Source: an uncultured Microbacterium sp.
GTDB taxonomy: Bacteria > Actinomycetota > Actinomycetes > Actinomycetales > Microbacteriaceae
NCBI GenBank assembly: GCA_947647645.1
Contig: CANSLE010000065.1
Location: 1-9,905, forward strand
DNA length: 9,905 nucleotides
Direction of reading: 5' to 3'
Part shown: piece after piece, positions 1-8,063 of the stretch
Layout: every line of letters starts with the position of its first letter
Position numbering within the stretch: the first letter of the stretch is position 1
Made by a program: the position numbers and the translations under genes
Notes under the pieces: model-generated
What the model saw: the letters and a program-made list of their open reading frames with translations, nothing else
Told to the model about the DNA's origin: nothing
The model's database searches: none

Positions 1-439
1 GCCGGTCCACCTCGGGCCCCTCGGGGCGGGCGAGGTCGCGAAGGCCTGCAACCAGCTCGTCGTCGCCGCCACGATCACCGCCCTCGGCGAGGCGACCGAG
101 CTCGCGGCGCGCTCCGGACTCGACGTCGACGCCCTCTGGACACTGCTGGCCGGCGGATACGCGGGGTCGAATCTGCTCACGAGCCGCAGGGAGAGGCTCG
201 TCGCCGGGGACGACTCCCCCTCGGGAGCCGCGAAGTACATGGTCAAGGACCTGGGCTTCGCCGCCGACGTCGCGCGGGCGACCGGCATCCACGCCGCCCT
301 GCTGCCGGCGCTGCGCGAGATCTTCGACGAGATCGTCGACGCCGGACTCGGCGAGCGCGACATCTCCGTCACCCGCCGCCTCACGGGCGCGCGTCATGCA
401 GCGCCGACGACCGCTGCGGCGGACTACGCTGAATCCTGA
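1..439 (+). CDS. Beta-hydroxyacid dehydrogenase (GarR/GlxR-like), C-terminal part
   Basis: The reading frame is open from base 2 to a TGA at 437-439; the N-terminal Rossmann domain lies outside the window. The visible 145 residues match the all-helical C-terminal domain of the 3-hydroxyisobutyrate / tartronate semialdehyde reductase family. The segment begins with HLGPLGAGEVAKACNQ, which holds the conserved Gly-x-Gly, the catalytic-type Lys (codon 41-43) and Asn (codon 50-52). The Asn-Gln pair after the Lys resembles GarR/GlxR more than the Asn-Asn of classic 3-hydroxyisobutyrate dehydrogenase. Further on are AGGYAGSNLL and a KYMVKDLGFA segment, which corresponds to the family's KDL region. 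The family reduces or oxidises short beta-hydroxy acids with NAD(P)H in the cytosol; the exact substrate cannot be read here. The next gene, gnd, starts 28 bases downstream on the same strand, so co-transcription is likely. The last 16 or so residues, after VTRRL, look like a non-conserved tail. Confidence 0.85.
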   Translation, partial: PVHLGPLGAGEVAKACNQLVVAATITALGEATELAARSGLDVDALWTLLAGGYAGSNLLTSRRERLVAGDDSPSGAAKYMVKDLGFAADVARATGIHAALLPALREIFDEIVDAGLGERDISVTRRLTGARHAAPTTAAADYAES

Positions 440-454
440 ATCCCCGACCGACCC

Positions 455-461
455 TGAGGAG
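455..461 (+). promoter_or_regulatory. Ribosome binding site fixing the GTG start of gnd
   Basis: TGAGGAG lies six bases before the GTG at 468-470. This is a good Shine-Dalgarno match. An in-frame ATG at 396, inside the preceding gene, has no comparable site and would add 24 residues that do not resemble the enzyme. Confidence 0.7.
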
Positions 462-467
462 TTCGAC

Positions 468-1961
468 GTGCCCGAACAGACCGCTGCCGAGTCCACCACG
501 CCCGTGTCACCCACGGCCAACATCGGAGTCGTCGGGCTCGCGGTGATGGGCTCGAACCTCGCCCGCAACCTGGCGTCGCGCGAGGGCAACACCGTCGCGG
601 TCTACAACCGCTCGCGCTCCAAGACCGATGAACTGGTCGCCGAGCACCCCGAAGCCGGCTTCGTCCCCGCCTTCTCGTACCAGGAGTTCGCCGCGAGCCT
701 TCAGAAGCCGCGCACCGCTCTCATCATGGTGAAGGCCGGCGGTCCCACCGACGCTGTCATCGACGAGCTCATGAACGTCTTCGAGCCCGGTGACATCATC
801 ATCGACGGCGGCAACGCCCTGTTCACCGACACCATCCGCCGCGAGAAGGCGGTACGCGAGCGCGGCTTCAACTTCGTCGGCATGGGTGTCTCCGGCGGAG
901 AGGAGGGCGCTCTCCTCGGCCCGTCGCTCATGCCCGGAGGCCCCGACGAGGCGTGGACCACGCTCGGCCCGATCCTCCGCTCGATCGCGGCCGTCGCCGA
1001 GGGCGAGCCGTGTGTCACGCACATCGGCCACGACGGCGCCGGCCACTTCGTCAAGATGGTGCACAACGGCATCGAGTACGCCGACATGCAGCTCATCGCC
1101 GAGGCCTACGACCTCATCCGCCGCGCCACCGGCAAGACCCCCGCCGAGATCGCCGACGTCTTCGCGCAGTGGAACACCGGCGAGCTCGAGAGCTACCTCA
1201 TCGAGATCACCGCCGAGGTGCTTCGCCAGGTGGATGCCGAGACCGGCGCGCCGCTGGTGGATGTCATCGTCGACCAGGCCGGCGCCAAGGGCACCGGCGG
1301 CTGGACCGTGCAGACGGCCATCGACCTGGGCGTGCCCGTCTCCGGCATCGCCGAGGCGGTCTTCGCGCGGTCGCTGTCGAGCCACCCCGAGCAGCGCTCC
1401 ATCTCCGGCGGTCTTCCGGGCCCGGACGACGACGGCGCCGCGCCGCTCACCGGCGAAGAGGCCGACGCGTTCATCGAGCAGGTGCGTCTGGCGCTCTACG
1501 CCTCGAAGATCGTCGCCTACTCGCAGGGCTTCGATGAGATCCGCGCCGGTGCCGCGCACTACGACTGGTCGATCGACCTCGGCGCGGTCAGCAAGATCTG
1601 GCGTGCGGGCTGCATCATCCGCGCCCAGTTCCTCAACCGCATCGCCGACGCCTACGCCGCCGAGCCCGACCTCGCGGTGCTGTTGACGGCGCCGTACTTC
1701 GTCGACGCGCTCACCCGCGCCCAGGACGCCTGGCGCACCATCGTGGCACGGGCGGCCGCTGCCGGCATCCCGGCGCCCGCCTTCTCGTCGTCGCTCGCCT
1801 ACTACGACGGCCTGCGGGCGTCGCGTCTGCCCGCCGCACTCATCCAGGGACAGCGCGACTTCTTCGGGGCGCACACCTACAAGCGCGTCGACAAGGAAGG
1901 CACCTTCCACACGCTGTGGTCGGGCGACCGCACCGAGGTCGAGGCCGAAGACACCCACTGA
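468..1961 (+). CDS. gnd: 6-phosphogluconate dehydrogenase, decarboxylating
   Basis: This is the third enzyme of the oxidative pentose phosphate pathway: it oxidatively decarboxylates 6-phosphogluconate to ribulose 5-phosphate and yields NADPH (or NADH) in the cytosol. From the GTG at 468 the protein has 497 residues, slightly longer than the usual 470-485 because of a variable leader of about 17 residues. Visible motifs are the dinucleotide-binding GLAVMG at 23-28, IIDGGN, the substrate loop GVSGGEEGA from residue 140, and the signature GAGHFVKMVHNGIEY. In that signature Lys196 and Glu203 align with the E. coli catalytic Lys183 and Glu190. Then come AGAKGTGGWT, the C-terminal QFLNRIADAY, and the terminal block RDFFGAHTYKRVD followed by FHTLW. 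All key residues are present, so it should be active. It follows a beta-hydroxyacid dehydrogenase gene of the same superfamily by 28 bases and converges with corA, leaving a 22-base gap. No separate promoter is evident. Confidence 0.97.
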   Translation: MPEQTAAESTTPVSPTANIGVVGLAVMGSNLARNLASREGNTVAVYNRSRSKTDELVAEHPEAGFVPAFSYQEFAASLQKPRTALIMVKAGGPTDAVIDELMNVFEPGDIIIDGGNALFTDTIRREKAVRERGFNFVGMGVSGGEEGALLGPSLMPGGPDEAWTTLGPILRSIAAVAEGEPCVTHIGHDGAGHFVKMVHNGIEYADMQLIAEAYDLIRRATGKTPAEIADVFAQWNTGELESYLIEITAEVLRQVDAETGAPLVDVIVDQAGAKGTGGWTVQTAIDLGVPVSGIAEAVFARSLSSHPEQRSISGGLPGPDDDGAAPLTGEEADAFIEQVRLALYASKIVAYSQGFDEIRAGAAHYDWSIDLGAVSKIWRAGCIIRAQFLNRIADAYAAEPDLAVLLTAPYFVDALTRAQDAWRTIVARAAAAGIPAPAFSSSLAYYDGLRASRLPAALIQGQRDFFGAHTYKRVDKEGTFHTLWSGDRTEVEAEDTH

Positions 1962-1983
1962 GATCCGGCCGCGGCGGCGCGCG

Positions 1984-2997
1984 CTAGATCCAGTCCTTCT
2001 TCTTGAAGACGAGATAGAGCCCCGCGCTGACCGCGGCCATGAGCGCGATCGCGAAGGGATAGCCCCACGTCCAGGCGAGCTCAGGCATGTGCTGGAAGTT
2101 CATCCCGTAGATACCGGCGACCAGCGTCGGCGCGAACCCGATGGCCGCCCAGGACGAGATCTTCTTGACCTGGTCGTTCTGCTCGATGCTCCTGCGCGTC
2201 ATCTCGCTCATCTGATCGTTGCGTCGCTGATCGACCAGCGTCGCGTGGATCGTGAGGGCGCTGTTGAGCGTCTCGCGGAAGGCGGCCACCCGCGCGTCGA
2301 TGTAGCGCGCACGGTCGGCGATCTCACGGTATCCGGGCGCCTCCCCGCTGGGGTTGCGCCCCGCCACGTGATGCTCGAGCCGATCCATGATCGTCGGCAG
2401 CGGCGCGGTCGCGTGCCGCAGGTCGATGACCTCCCGCTGCAGCGCGAAGATCCGGCGGGAGACGCCCTCGTCCTCGCCGAACAGCTCCTCCTCGATCTCG
2501 TCGATGTCGCGCTCGATGCCGTCCATCACCTCCCGGTAGCCGCGGGTGACGTACTCGAACGTCGCCCACAGCACGCCGAGCGGGCCGCGCGCGGCGATGT
2601 CCGGATGCGCGTCCAGGAGCGTCCGCAGCCGATCGAGATCGACCGCGCCGTCGGAGGAGATCGCGACGAAGAAGTCGGCGCCGACGAACAGGTCGACCTC
2701 CCGGCACTGCACCGTCTCGGTGCGGTCGTCGTACTGCGACGGCTGCACCACGACGTAGAGCTGCTCGCCGAAGCGCTCGAGCTTCGAGCGCTGATGCGTG
2801 CGCAGCGCGGTCGCCACCCCGAGCGGTGCCAGCTGGAGCACCTCGGCGAGCGCGTGCACCTCGTCGTCGTTGGGGGACGTCAGAGCGATCCACAGCATCC
2901 CGCCACGGCGGCGCGCATCGGCGAGGGCCTCGGCGGGCGTCGCGTCGGTCGGGTGTGCGATGCCGCCGTCGTAGACGACGCACTGGGGCTGTGCCAT
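1984..2997 (-). CDS. corA: CorA family Mg2+/Co2+ transport protein
   Basis: CorA proteins are pentameric inner-membrane channels that take up Mg2+ (and Co2+, Ni2+). From the ATG at 2995-2997 the product has 337 residues, typical of the family. The first 270 or so residues form the cytoplasmic funnel, rich in charged helices, including a long acidic segment (MDGIERDIDEIEEELFGEDE) of the alpha5/alpha6 region. Two transmembrane helices end the protein at about 279-300 and 311-331. The first ends in YGMNF, whose GMN at 298-300 is the selectivity signature, followed by MPEL and the basic tail KKKDWI, as in true CorA. An upstream in-frame ATG at 3058-3060 would add 21 residues of unconserved sequence; the ATG at 2997 gives the usual short N-terminus and sits correctly behind a TAGGGT box. 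It is convergent with gnd and divergent from the response regulator gene. Confidence 0.95.
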   Translation of the reverse strand: MAQPQCVVYDGGIAHPTDATPAEALADARRRGGMLWIALTSPNDDEVHALAEVLQLAPLGVATALRTHQRSKLERFGEQLYVVVQPSQYDDRTETVQCREVDLFVGADFFVAISSDGAVDLDRLRTLLDAHPDIAARGPLGVLWATFEYVTRGYREVMDGIERDIDEIEEELFGEDEGVSRRIFALQREVIDLRHATAPLPTIMDRLEHHVAGRNPSGEAPGYREIADRARYIDARVAAFRETLNSALTIHATLVDQRRNDQMSEMTRRSIEQNDQVKKISSWAAIGFAPTLVAGIYGMNFQHMPELAWTWGYPFAIALMAAVSAGLYLVFKKKDWI

Positions 2998-3004
2998 GAG
3001 TGCC

Positions 3005-3010
3005 ACCCTA
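3005..3010 (-). promoter_or_regulatory. Candidate -10 element of corA
   Basis: On the minus strand TAGGGT fits the actinobacterial TANNNT -10 pattern and ends seven bases before the corA ATG. That spacing puts the transcription start on or next to the A of the start codon, as in leaderless genes. The overlapping AGGG could also act as a weak ribosome binding site eight bases from the ATG, so the two readings compete. No clear -35 hexamer was found. Confidence 0.4.
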
Positions 3011-3053
3011 GGCCCGTCCACCCGGCGGCGAGCAGCGCTCGGCGGACGCCCCG

Positions 3054-3098
3054 CGCACACATAGGCTCCTCACAGCGCACACCATAGGTCGCTCACAG
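3054..3098 (+). repeat. 45-bp imperfect tandem repeat before the response regulator
   Basis: Two adjacent units share the same ordered blocks. Unit 1 (3054-3075) is CGCACAC, ATAGG, three variable bases, CTCACAG. Unit 2 (3076-3098) is the same with one inserted C before ATAGG. Only the three variable bases and the insertion differ. The array ends 13 bases before the ATG at 3112 and overlaps the likely promoter: TAGGCT at 3062-3067 fits TANNNT. Repeated sites spaced about two helical turns apart are typical of OmpR/PhoP-family binding sites, so this may be an autoregulatory operator of the adjacent regulator. Confidence 0.6.
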
Positions 3099-3111
3099 AC
3101 AGGGCACGAGA

Positions 3112-3851
<740 letters not shown>

Positions 3852-3855
<4 letters not shown>

Positions 3856-5417
3856 CGACGGCGGGCCCGGCGGAGCGTCCGCGCCACCGCGTGCGCTGGA
3901 GTCTGCAGACGCGGCTGATCGCGACCGTGGTCGGGATGGTCACGCTGATCCTCGCGATGATCGGGGTCGCGACGAGCGCGATCCTCGGCAACATCCTCTC
4001 GGCGCAGCTCGACAACCAGGTGCAGGTGGCGGCGCAGCGCGTGGGCTCCCAGCTCTCCAGCTCCTACAGCAATCTCACCGGGCCGGCGGACGCCTACACC
4101 GTCCTCTCCCAGGTCCGGGTGAACACCGCGGACATGCTGCTCGTGGTCCAGTCCACGTCGGGGACCGACGGGGCCTACCAGTCGGGCGATCGGGTGGCGA
4201 TTCTCAGCGATGCGCAGATCACACAGGTCGCGGACGCGTTCACGAGCTCACAGCACGCGACGGTGACGATTGCCGGGATCGACACCTACCGCGTCTTCAA
4301 GACCGGCGTCGGGCGCTACATCATCGCCGTCGGGCTGCCGCTGTCGACCGTCAGCTCGACGATCGCCCAGATCCTCACCACCGTGGCCCTCGTCACGACG
4401 GGCGGGCTCCTGCTGCTGGCCGCGGTCATCGCCGTGGTCATCCGCTACTCGCTCCGACCTCTGCGTGCCGTCGCGGCGACGGCGACCCGTGTCGCCGCCC
4501 AGCGCCTCGACTCGGGCGACGTCACGATCACCGAGCGCGTCCCGGCATCCGAGGCGGATGCCAGCGACGAGATCGGCAGCGTCGGCGCGGCGCTCAACTC
4601 GCTGCTCGATCACGTCGACGTCTCCCTCGCCGCGCGCCAACGCAATGAGGAACGGATGCGCGCCTTCGTCGCCGACGCGAGTCACGAGCTGCGCACCCCG
4701 CTCGCCGCGATCCGCGGATACTCGGAGCTCTCGTTGCGTTCGCTGCGCAACGTCCACGCGGCCGGACCCGCCGCGACACCGGCCCAGCTCGCGATCAGCT
4801 CCGAGCAATCCGAGCAGTCCCTGGAGCGCATCCAGTCGGCGTCGCTGCGGATGACCGCGCTGGTCGAGGACCTCCTGCTGCTCGCGCGTCTCGACGAGGG
4901 CAAGGAGCTCGTGTACGGCGCGGTGGACCTGACGCGCGTCGTCGTCGACAGCATCGCCGACGCCCAGGTCGCCGGTCCCGACCACCTGTGGGAACTGGAT
5001 GCCGCGGAGGAGCCGGTCGTCGTCGCCGGCGACGCGATGCGGCTTCACCAGGTGATCGCCAACCTGCTGACCAACGCCCGGGTCCACACCCCCGCCGGGA
5101 CAACGGTCACCGCGTGCATCTCGACGAGCGACGGCGAGGCGGTGGTGCGGGTCGTCGACGACGGACCGGGCATCGCTCCGGACATCGCCGGCGAGCTGTT
5201 CGAGCGGTTCGCGCGCGGCGACACCTCCCGTGCACGCCAGACCGGCGGGACCGGGCTGGGACTGTCGATCGCGAAGGCCATCGTCACGGCGCACCACGGC
5301 ACGATCTCCGTCGACAGCACGCCCGGCCGCACCGCGTTCGAGATCCGGCTCCCGGCCCGCCCGGCCGCACCGGAGACGGCGGACGCGACGGCGCCCCCGG
5401 AGGCATCCGCCGAATAG
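3852..5417 (+). CDS. Membrane sensor histidine kinase
   Basis: This is the partner kinase of the preceding regulator, 521 residues, starting at a GTG inside the regulator's stop codon. Order of parts: a short basic cytoplasmic N-terminus; transmembrane helix 1 at about 22-46; an extracytoplasmic sensor of about 124 residues (47-170) with no recognisable named domain; transmembrane helix 2 at about 171-198; a HAMP linker; the HisKA dimerisation domain with phosphoacceptor His278 in DASHELRTPLAAIRGYSEL; and a HATPase domain with N-box Asn408 (NLLTNA), G1 DGPG at 437-440, F-box FERFARGD and G2 GTGLGL at 466-471. All catalytic motifs are intact. The two-helix layout with a mid-sized external domain resembles PhoR/TrcS-type kinases; the stimulus is not readable from sequence. 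The C-terminal 25 residues after IRLPARP are Ala/Pro-rich and probably disordered. Confidence 0.95.
4544..4562. repeat. Inverted pair of the GGATGCC heptamer inside the kinase gene
   Basis: GGCATCC (4544-4550) and GGATGCC (4556-4562) form a perfect 7-bp inverted repeat with a 5-base loop in the HAMP-coding part of the kinase. It is spelled with GCA-TCC and GAT-GCC codons where GCG/GCC and GAC would be usual. It belongs to a heptamer found 15 times in the window. Confidence 0.6.
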
Positions 5418-5617
5418 GTAGCGAGTGCCGCGGGGCGACTGCTCGGCATCACCGACGTGCTCTCCGAGGGCGTCGCCACGATCGTGGGGATCGAGGAAGG
5501 TCGAGGGGGATCACCACCGGCCCTCGCGCGCGCAGTGGCTGCGCGACGTCCCGAGGCACGGAGCCGACACGGCGGCGGGGGACGACCTCGTGCGCCGCGG
5601 CGGGCGCGCGGGAGGGA
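5418..5617. other. Convergent 200-bp intergenic region, no gene recognised
   Basis: This gap separates the 3' ends of the kinase gene and the reductase gene. It is as GC-rich as the genes around it. The kinase frame stays open beyond its TAG until a TAG at 5622-5624 (about 68 codons) but resembles no family known to me. It also contains a perfect 12-bp palindrome CCACGATCGTGG at 5476-5487 and the hairpin listed separately. No start with a good ribosome binding site is seen on either strand. Confidence 0.6.
5529..5545. terminator. Candidate hairpin terminator between convergent genes
   Basis: CGCGCAG (5529-5535), loop TGG, CTGCGCG (5539-5545) form a perfect 7-bp GC-rich stem in the middle of the convergent gap. 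There is no T-run on either side, so it would be a U-tract-less actinobacterial-type terminator usable from both directions, or simply a chance hairpin. Confidence 0.35.
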
Positions 5618-7168
5618 TCAGTAGCCCGCGAACGCGTCGGTCGTCAGCGAGCGCGCCTTCTCCAGCGCGGGGGCGAGATCGGCGATCAGCCGCGGCGGCC
5701 CCGAGACGTACGCGTGCCGCGCACCTATGTCGGGGACGACCTCCAGCAGGCCGTCCGCGTCGAGTCGGACGCCGCGCGCCCAGCGCCAGTGCGGCGGCAG
5801 GGTCGCGGGCTCGTCGCGGGTGAAGACGATGACGGGGATGCCGGACTGCTCCAGCTCGTCGCGGAAGGCGAGCTCCTCGGCATCCGAGGCGACGTAGACG
5901 AAGACGACGTCGCGGTCCTCACCCGACAGCCGCACGTGCCGCAACTGCGACACGAACGGGGTCACCCCGATGCCGGCGGCGACCATCAGCACGGGCGCGG
6001 ACGGGCGGGCCGGCAGCACGAAGTCGCCCCACACGCCGGTCACAGCGAGCTCCTGCCCGGGTTCCACGGCGGCGAGCGCCTTCTTGTAGCTCGACTGGGA
6101 GCCCTCGCGAAGGGCGATGCGCACCTCGGGGAGCTCGTCGGGCGCCGACACGATGCTGAACTCGCGGCGGGTGCCACGGGCATCGGGCCGGGCGTGCGGC
6201 ACCTCCAGCTCGAGGTACTGCCCGGCGACGAAGCGGAACCGCCGCTCGGCACGGAACGACAGCTCGCGCACGGTCGGCGTCAGCACGATGCGCTCCTGGA
6301 ACGTCAGGCGGACCGCCGTCCGCGCCGCGAAGGCGAAGGCGAGGAGGTTCCCGATGAGCAGGGCGCGCTCCTGGCCGAGGCTGACGTCGCCGACGTCGAT
6401 CGGCCACCCGGCGAGCGCACCCACGACGGCCGCGACTGCGAACTGCTGCCAGCGCCGCGGCGGCAGCGTCAGCGGCTCGGAGAGCATGAAGGCGCCGAGG
6501 AACAGGAACGGCGAGGACCAGAGGATGTTCCAGAACACGGTGCCGGCATCGACGACGAGACCCGCCTGCTGGTACTGCACCGATGTGCGGACGAAGGCGA
6601 CGGCGACGGCGATCAGCAGGAAGAGCGTGATGACACGCACCTTCTCGGTACGCACCAGCACCACCATCCCGAGGAGGATCACCGGGCCTGCGAGGAACGG
6701 TGACCCGACCCACCACGAGGACGACCCGAGGGCCGGGAACCAGACGCTGAGCACCGTCAGAACGGTGGCGCCGACGGCGGCGGGATTGAAGATGTGTCGC
6801 GCCTGCCAGGCGAGCACGTACTTGGATGCCGAGGCGACGACGCCCGCGATGAGAAGGCCCACCAGGGCGAGGGGCTCCAGAGTGGGGCGCAGCACGAAGA
6901 GCAGGATGAGCACCGTGATGAGCGACGACTCCCACCGCCAGTGCCCGCCGAGCACGCGGTGCGCGATCGCATCGGTGGCGGCGCACGCCGCGCCGAGCAC
7001 GACGTAGGAGACGAGCAGTTCCCACGGCGTCGGTCCGACCGCGCCGAACAGGGAGAGGACGAAGGCGATGGCGGCGAGCGCCCCGAGGGCGAGGACGCCC
7101 AGCCGGTACATCGAGACCCGTCCGAGGACGGCCAGCGTGCGGTTCCAGACCGCCGTGAGTGAGGTCAT
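5618..7168 (-). CDS. NqrB/RnfD-like membrane domain fused to FNR-type oxidoreductase
   Basis: This 516-residue fusion probably moves electrons from cytosolic NAD(P)H into or across the membrane. Residues about 1-285 hold some ten hydrophobic segments (22-44, 50-68, 82-94, 98-113, 130-143, 155-172, 177-194, 208-228, 241-256, 268-284). FNPAAVGAT (127-135) and FMLSEPLTLPP (227-236) recall the FNPA and TDP regions of NqrB/RnfD subunits. Residues about 290-385 form an FAD-binding barrel with the RxFS motif at 335-338 (REFSIVSAP). Residues about 390-516 form the NAD(P)-binding domain, with AAGIGVTPF at 397-405 and YVSGPP at 487-492. The family's usual covalent-FMN motif, SGAT or close, is not seen in the membrane part. 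Translation starts at ATG 7166-7168, overlapping the apbE stop as TGATG; a GTG at 7171 is the alternative. No good ribosome binding site is present, so coupling to apbE is likely. It is the last gene of the flavin operon. Confidence 0.85.
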   Translation of the reverse strand: MTSLTAVWNRTLAVLGRVSMYRLGVLALGALAAIAFVLSLFGAVGPTPWELLVSYVVLGAACAATDAIAHRVLGGHWRWESSLITVLILLFVLRPTLEPLALVGLLIAGVVASASKYVLAWQARHIFNPAAVGATVLTVLSVWFPALGSSSWWVGSPFLAGPVILLGMVVLVRTEKVRVITLFLLIAVAVAFVRTSVQYQQAGLVVDAGTVFWNILWSSPFLFLGAFMLSEPLTLPPRRWQQFAVAAVVGALAGWPIDVGDVSLGQERALLIGNLLAFAFAARTAVRLTFQERIVLTPTVRELSFRAERRFRFVAGQYLELEVPHARPDARGTRREFSIVSAPDELPEVRIALREGSQSSYKKALAAVEPGQELAVTGVWGDFVLPARPSAPVLMVAAGIGVTPFVSQLRHVRLSGEDRDVVFVYVASDAEELAFRDELEQSGIPVIVFTRDEPATLPPHWRWARGVRLDADGLLEVVPDIGARHAYVSGPPRLIADLAPALEKARSLTTDAFAGY

Positions 7169-8037
7169 CACAGGAACAACTCTGCCTTACTGTCGGGCGA
7201 CCACTCCAGGCGGCCGTCTGTTGTCATACGGACCCAGGAGACGTCGTGGGTGTGGGCGAACCGGGGCCCGCCGTCGAAGAAGAGCGCGGTCGACGCGGCA
7301 TCCGCCGTCATCGCGTCCGGGGCCACCGCCCAGGTCGCGGCGATGGTACGCACCGGCTCGCCCGTGCGGGCGTCGAGCACGTGGTGCAGTCCGCCCTCGC
7401 CCCCCGCCCAGGCGCGTCGCTGCGTCGCGGAGGCGCAGAGCGCGGCATCCGTGATGCGCCACACGCCGACCGCGCGTGTCGCATCGAACGGATGCTCCAG
7501 GGCGATGCTCTCGGTCCCGCGCAGCGCGATGTCACCGCCGCCGTCGACCGTCACCGGTCCGTCGACGCGACCGGCGACGAGCCTGAGCACCCGGTCCACG
7601 AGCCGGCCCTTGCCGAGTGCCCCGACATCGATCACCGCCGGCTCGCGCAGCGTGAGCAGGCCGTCGTCCCAGGTCAACAGCTGCGGCCACCCCGGCGGCG
7701 CGGGCCGGGCGCCGCGGTCCACGAAGCCGTAGCCCGCGTCGTAGCCGCGCCGCGAGAGCGCGTCGCCGATGAGGGGGTTGACGGCGTGCGCCGTCGCGTC
7801 GCTGAGTTCGACGTAGAGCCCGAGCATCTCGGCGGCATCCACCGGATTCGGGATGGACCCCGCCGCCGCGGCGAGGGGGGCGATCGCGGCATCCGGTCGG
7901 AACCGCGACCACGCCCGGTCGAACGCGTCGATCTCCGCGCTCACCTCGGCCCGCACGGTCGCGGAGAGCTCCGCGACCGTGTCCAGCTGCCAGCGCGTGC
8001 CGATCGCCTCGAACTCCCACCGGGAGCCGGGTGTCAT
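7168..8037 (-). CDS. apbE: FAD:protein FMN transferase (ApbE)
   Basis: ApbE cleaves FAD and attaches FMN covalently to a Thr or Ser of target proteins, with Mg2+. From ATG 8037 the protein has 289 residues. Visible family marks are WEFEAIGTRW near the N-terminus, WSRFRPDAAIAPL (the S-R-F/Y-x-x-x-S-E-L-type loop, here degenerate), DVGALGKG at 137-144, VDGGGDI at 164-170, HHVLDARTG at 218-226 and DAMTADAAST at 241-250 with the likely Mg-binding Asp241 and Asp246. No signal peptide, lipobox or transmembrane helix precedes the domain, unlike the many exported ApbE lipoproteins. The ATG at 8037 has GAGGG ten bases upstream. A GTG at 8067, forming a GTGA overlap with the lipoprotein stop, would add ten residues and is a real alternative, but it too gives no export signal. 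The upstream lipoprotein is the obvious substrate, and the downstream reductase the electron donor. Confidence 0.93.
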   Translation of the reverse strand: MTPGSRWEFEAIGTRWQLDTVAELSATVRAEVSAEIDAFDRAWSRFRPDAAIAPLAAAAGSIPNPVDAAEMLGLYVELSDATAHAVNPLIGDALSRRGYDAGYGFVDRGARPAPPGWPQLLTWDDGLLTLREPAVIDVGALGKGRLVDRVLRLVAGRVDGPVTVDGGGDIALRGTESIALEHPFDATRAVGVWRITDAALCASATQRRAWAGGEGGLHHVLDARTGEPVRTIAATWAVAPDAMTADAASTALFFDGGPRFAHTHDVSWVRMTTDGRLEWSPDSKAELFL

Positions 8038-8063
8038 GACGGCGCCGCCCTCGCCGGACGCGG

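Noticed and set aside
507..1958. A 483-codon open frame antisense to gnd
   Set aside because: It is the complement frame of a strongly biased GC-rich gene; the translation is Arg/Gly/Asp/Val-rich with no family resemblance, while gnd itself has all its motifs.
2089..3087. A 332-codon + strand open frame across corA
   Set aside because: It is a shadow of corA; the CorA frame carries the GMN motif and two terminal helices, this one nothing recognisable.
4248..4254. Further TCACAGC copy inside the kinase gene, and another near 6041 in the reductase gene
   Set aside because: Single 7-mers within coding sequence are expected by chance at about this frequency; they lack the second repeat unit seen at 3054-3098. 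They also show that TCACAGC alone is weak evidence.
5418..5621. In-frame continuation of the histidine kinase past its TAG, as stop read-through or a gene remnant
   Set aside because: A 68-codon open stretch is unremarkable at this GC content; there is no read-through signal or recognisable domain, and the kinase is already complete at 521 residues.
4988..6703. A 571-codon + strand open frame spanning the kinase end, the gap and the reductase
   Set aside because: It crosses two well-supported genes on opposite strands and has shadow-type composition.
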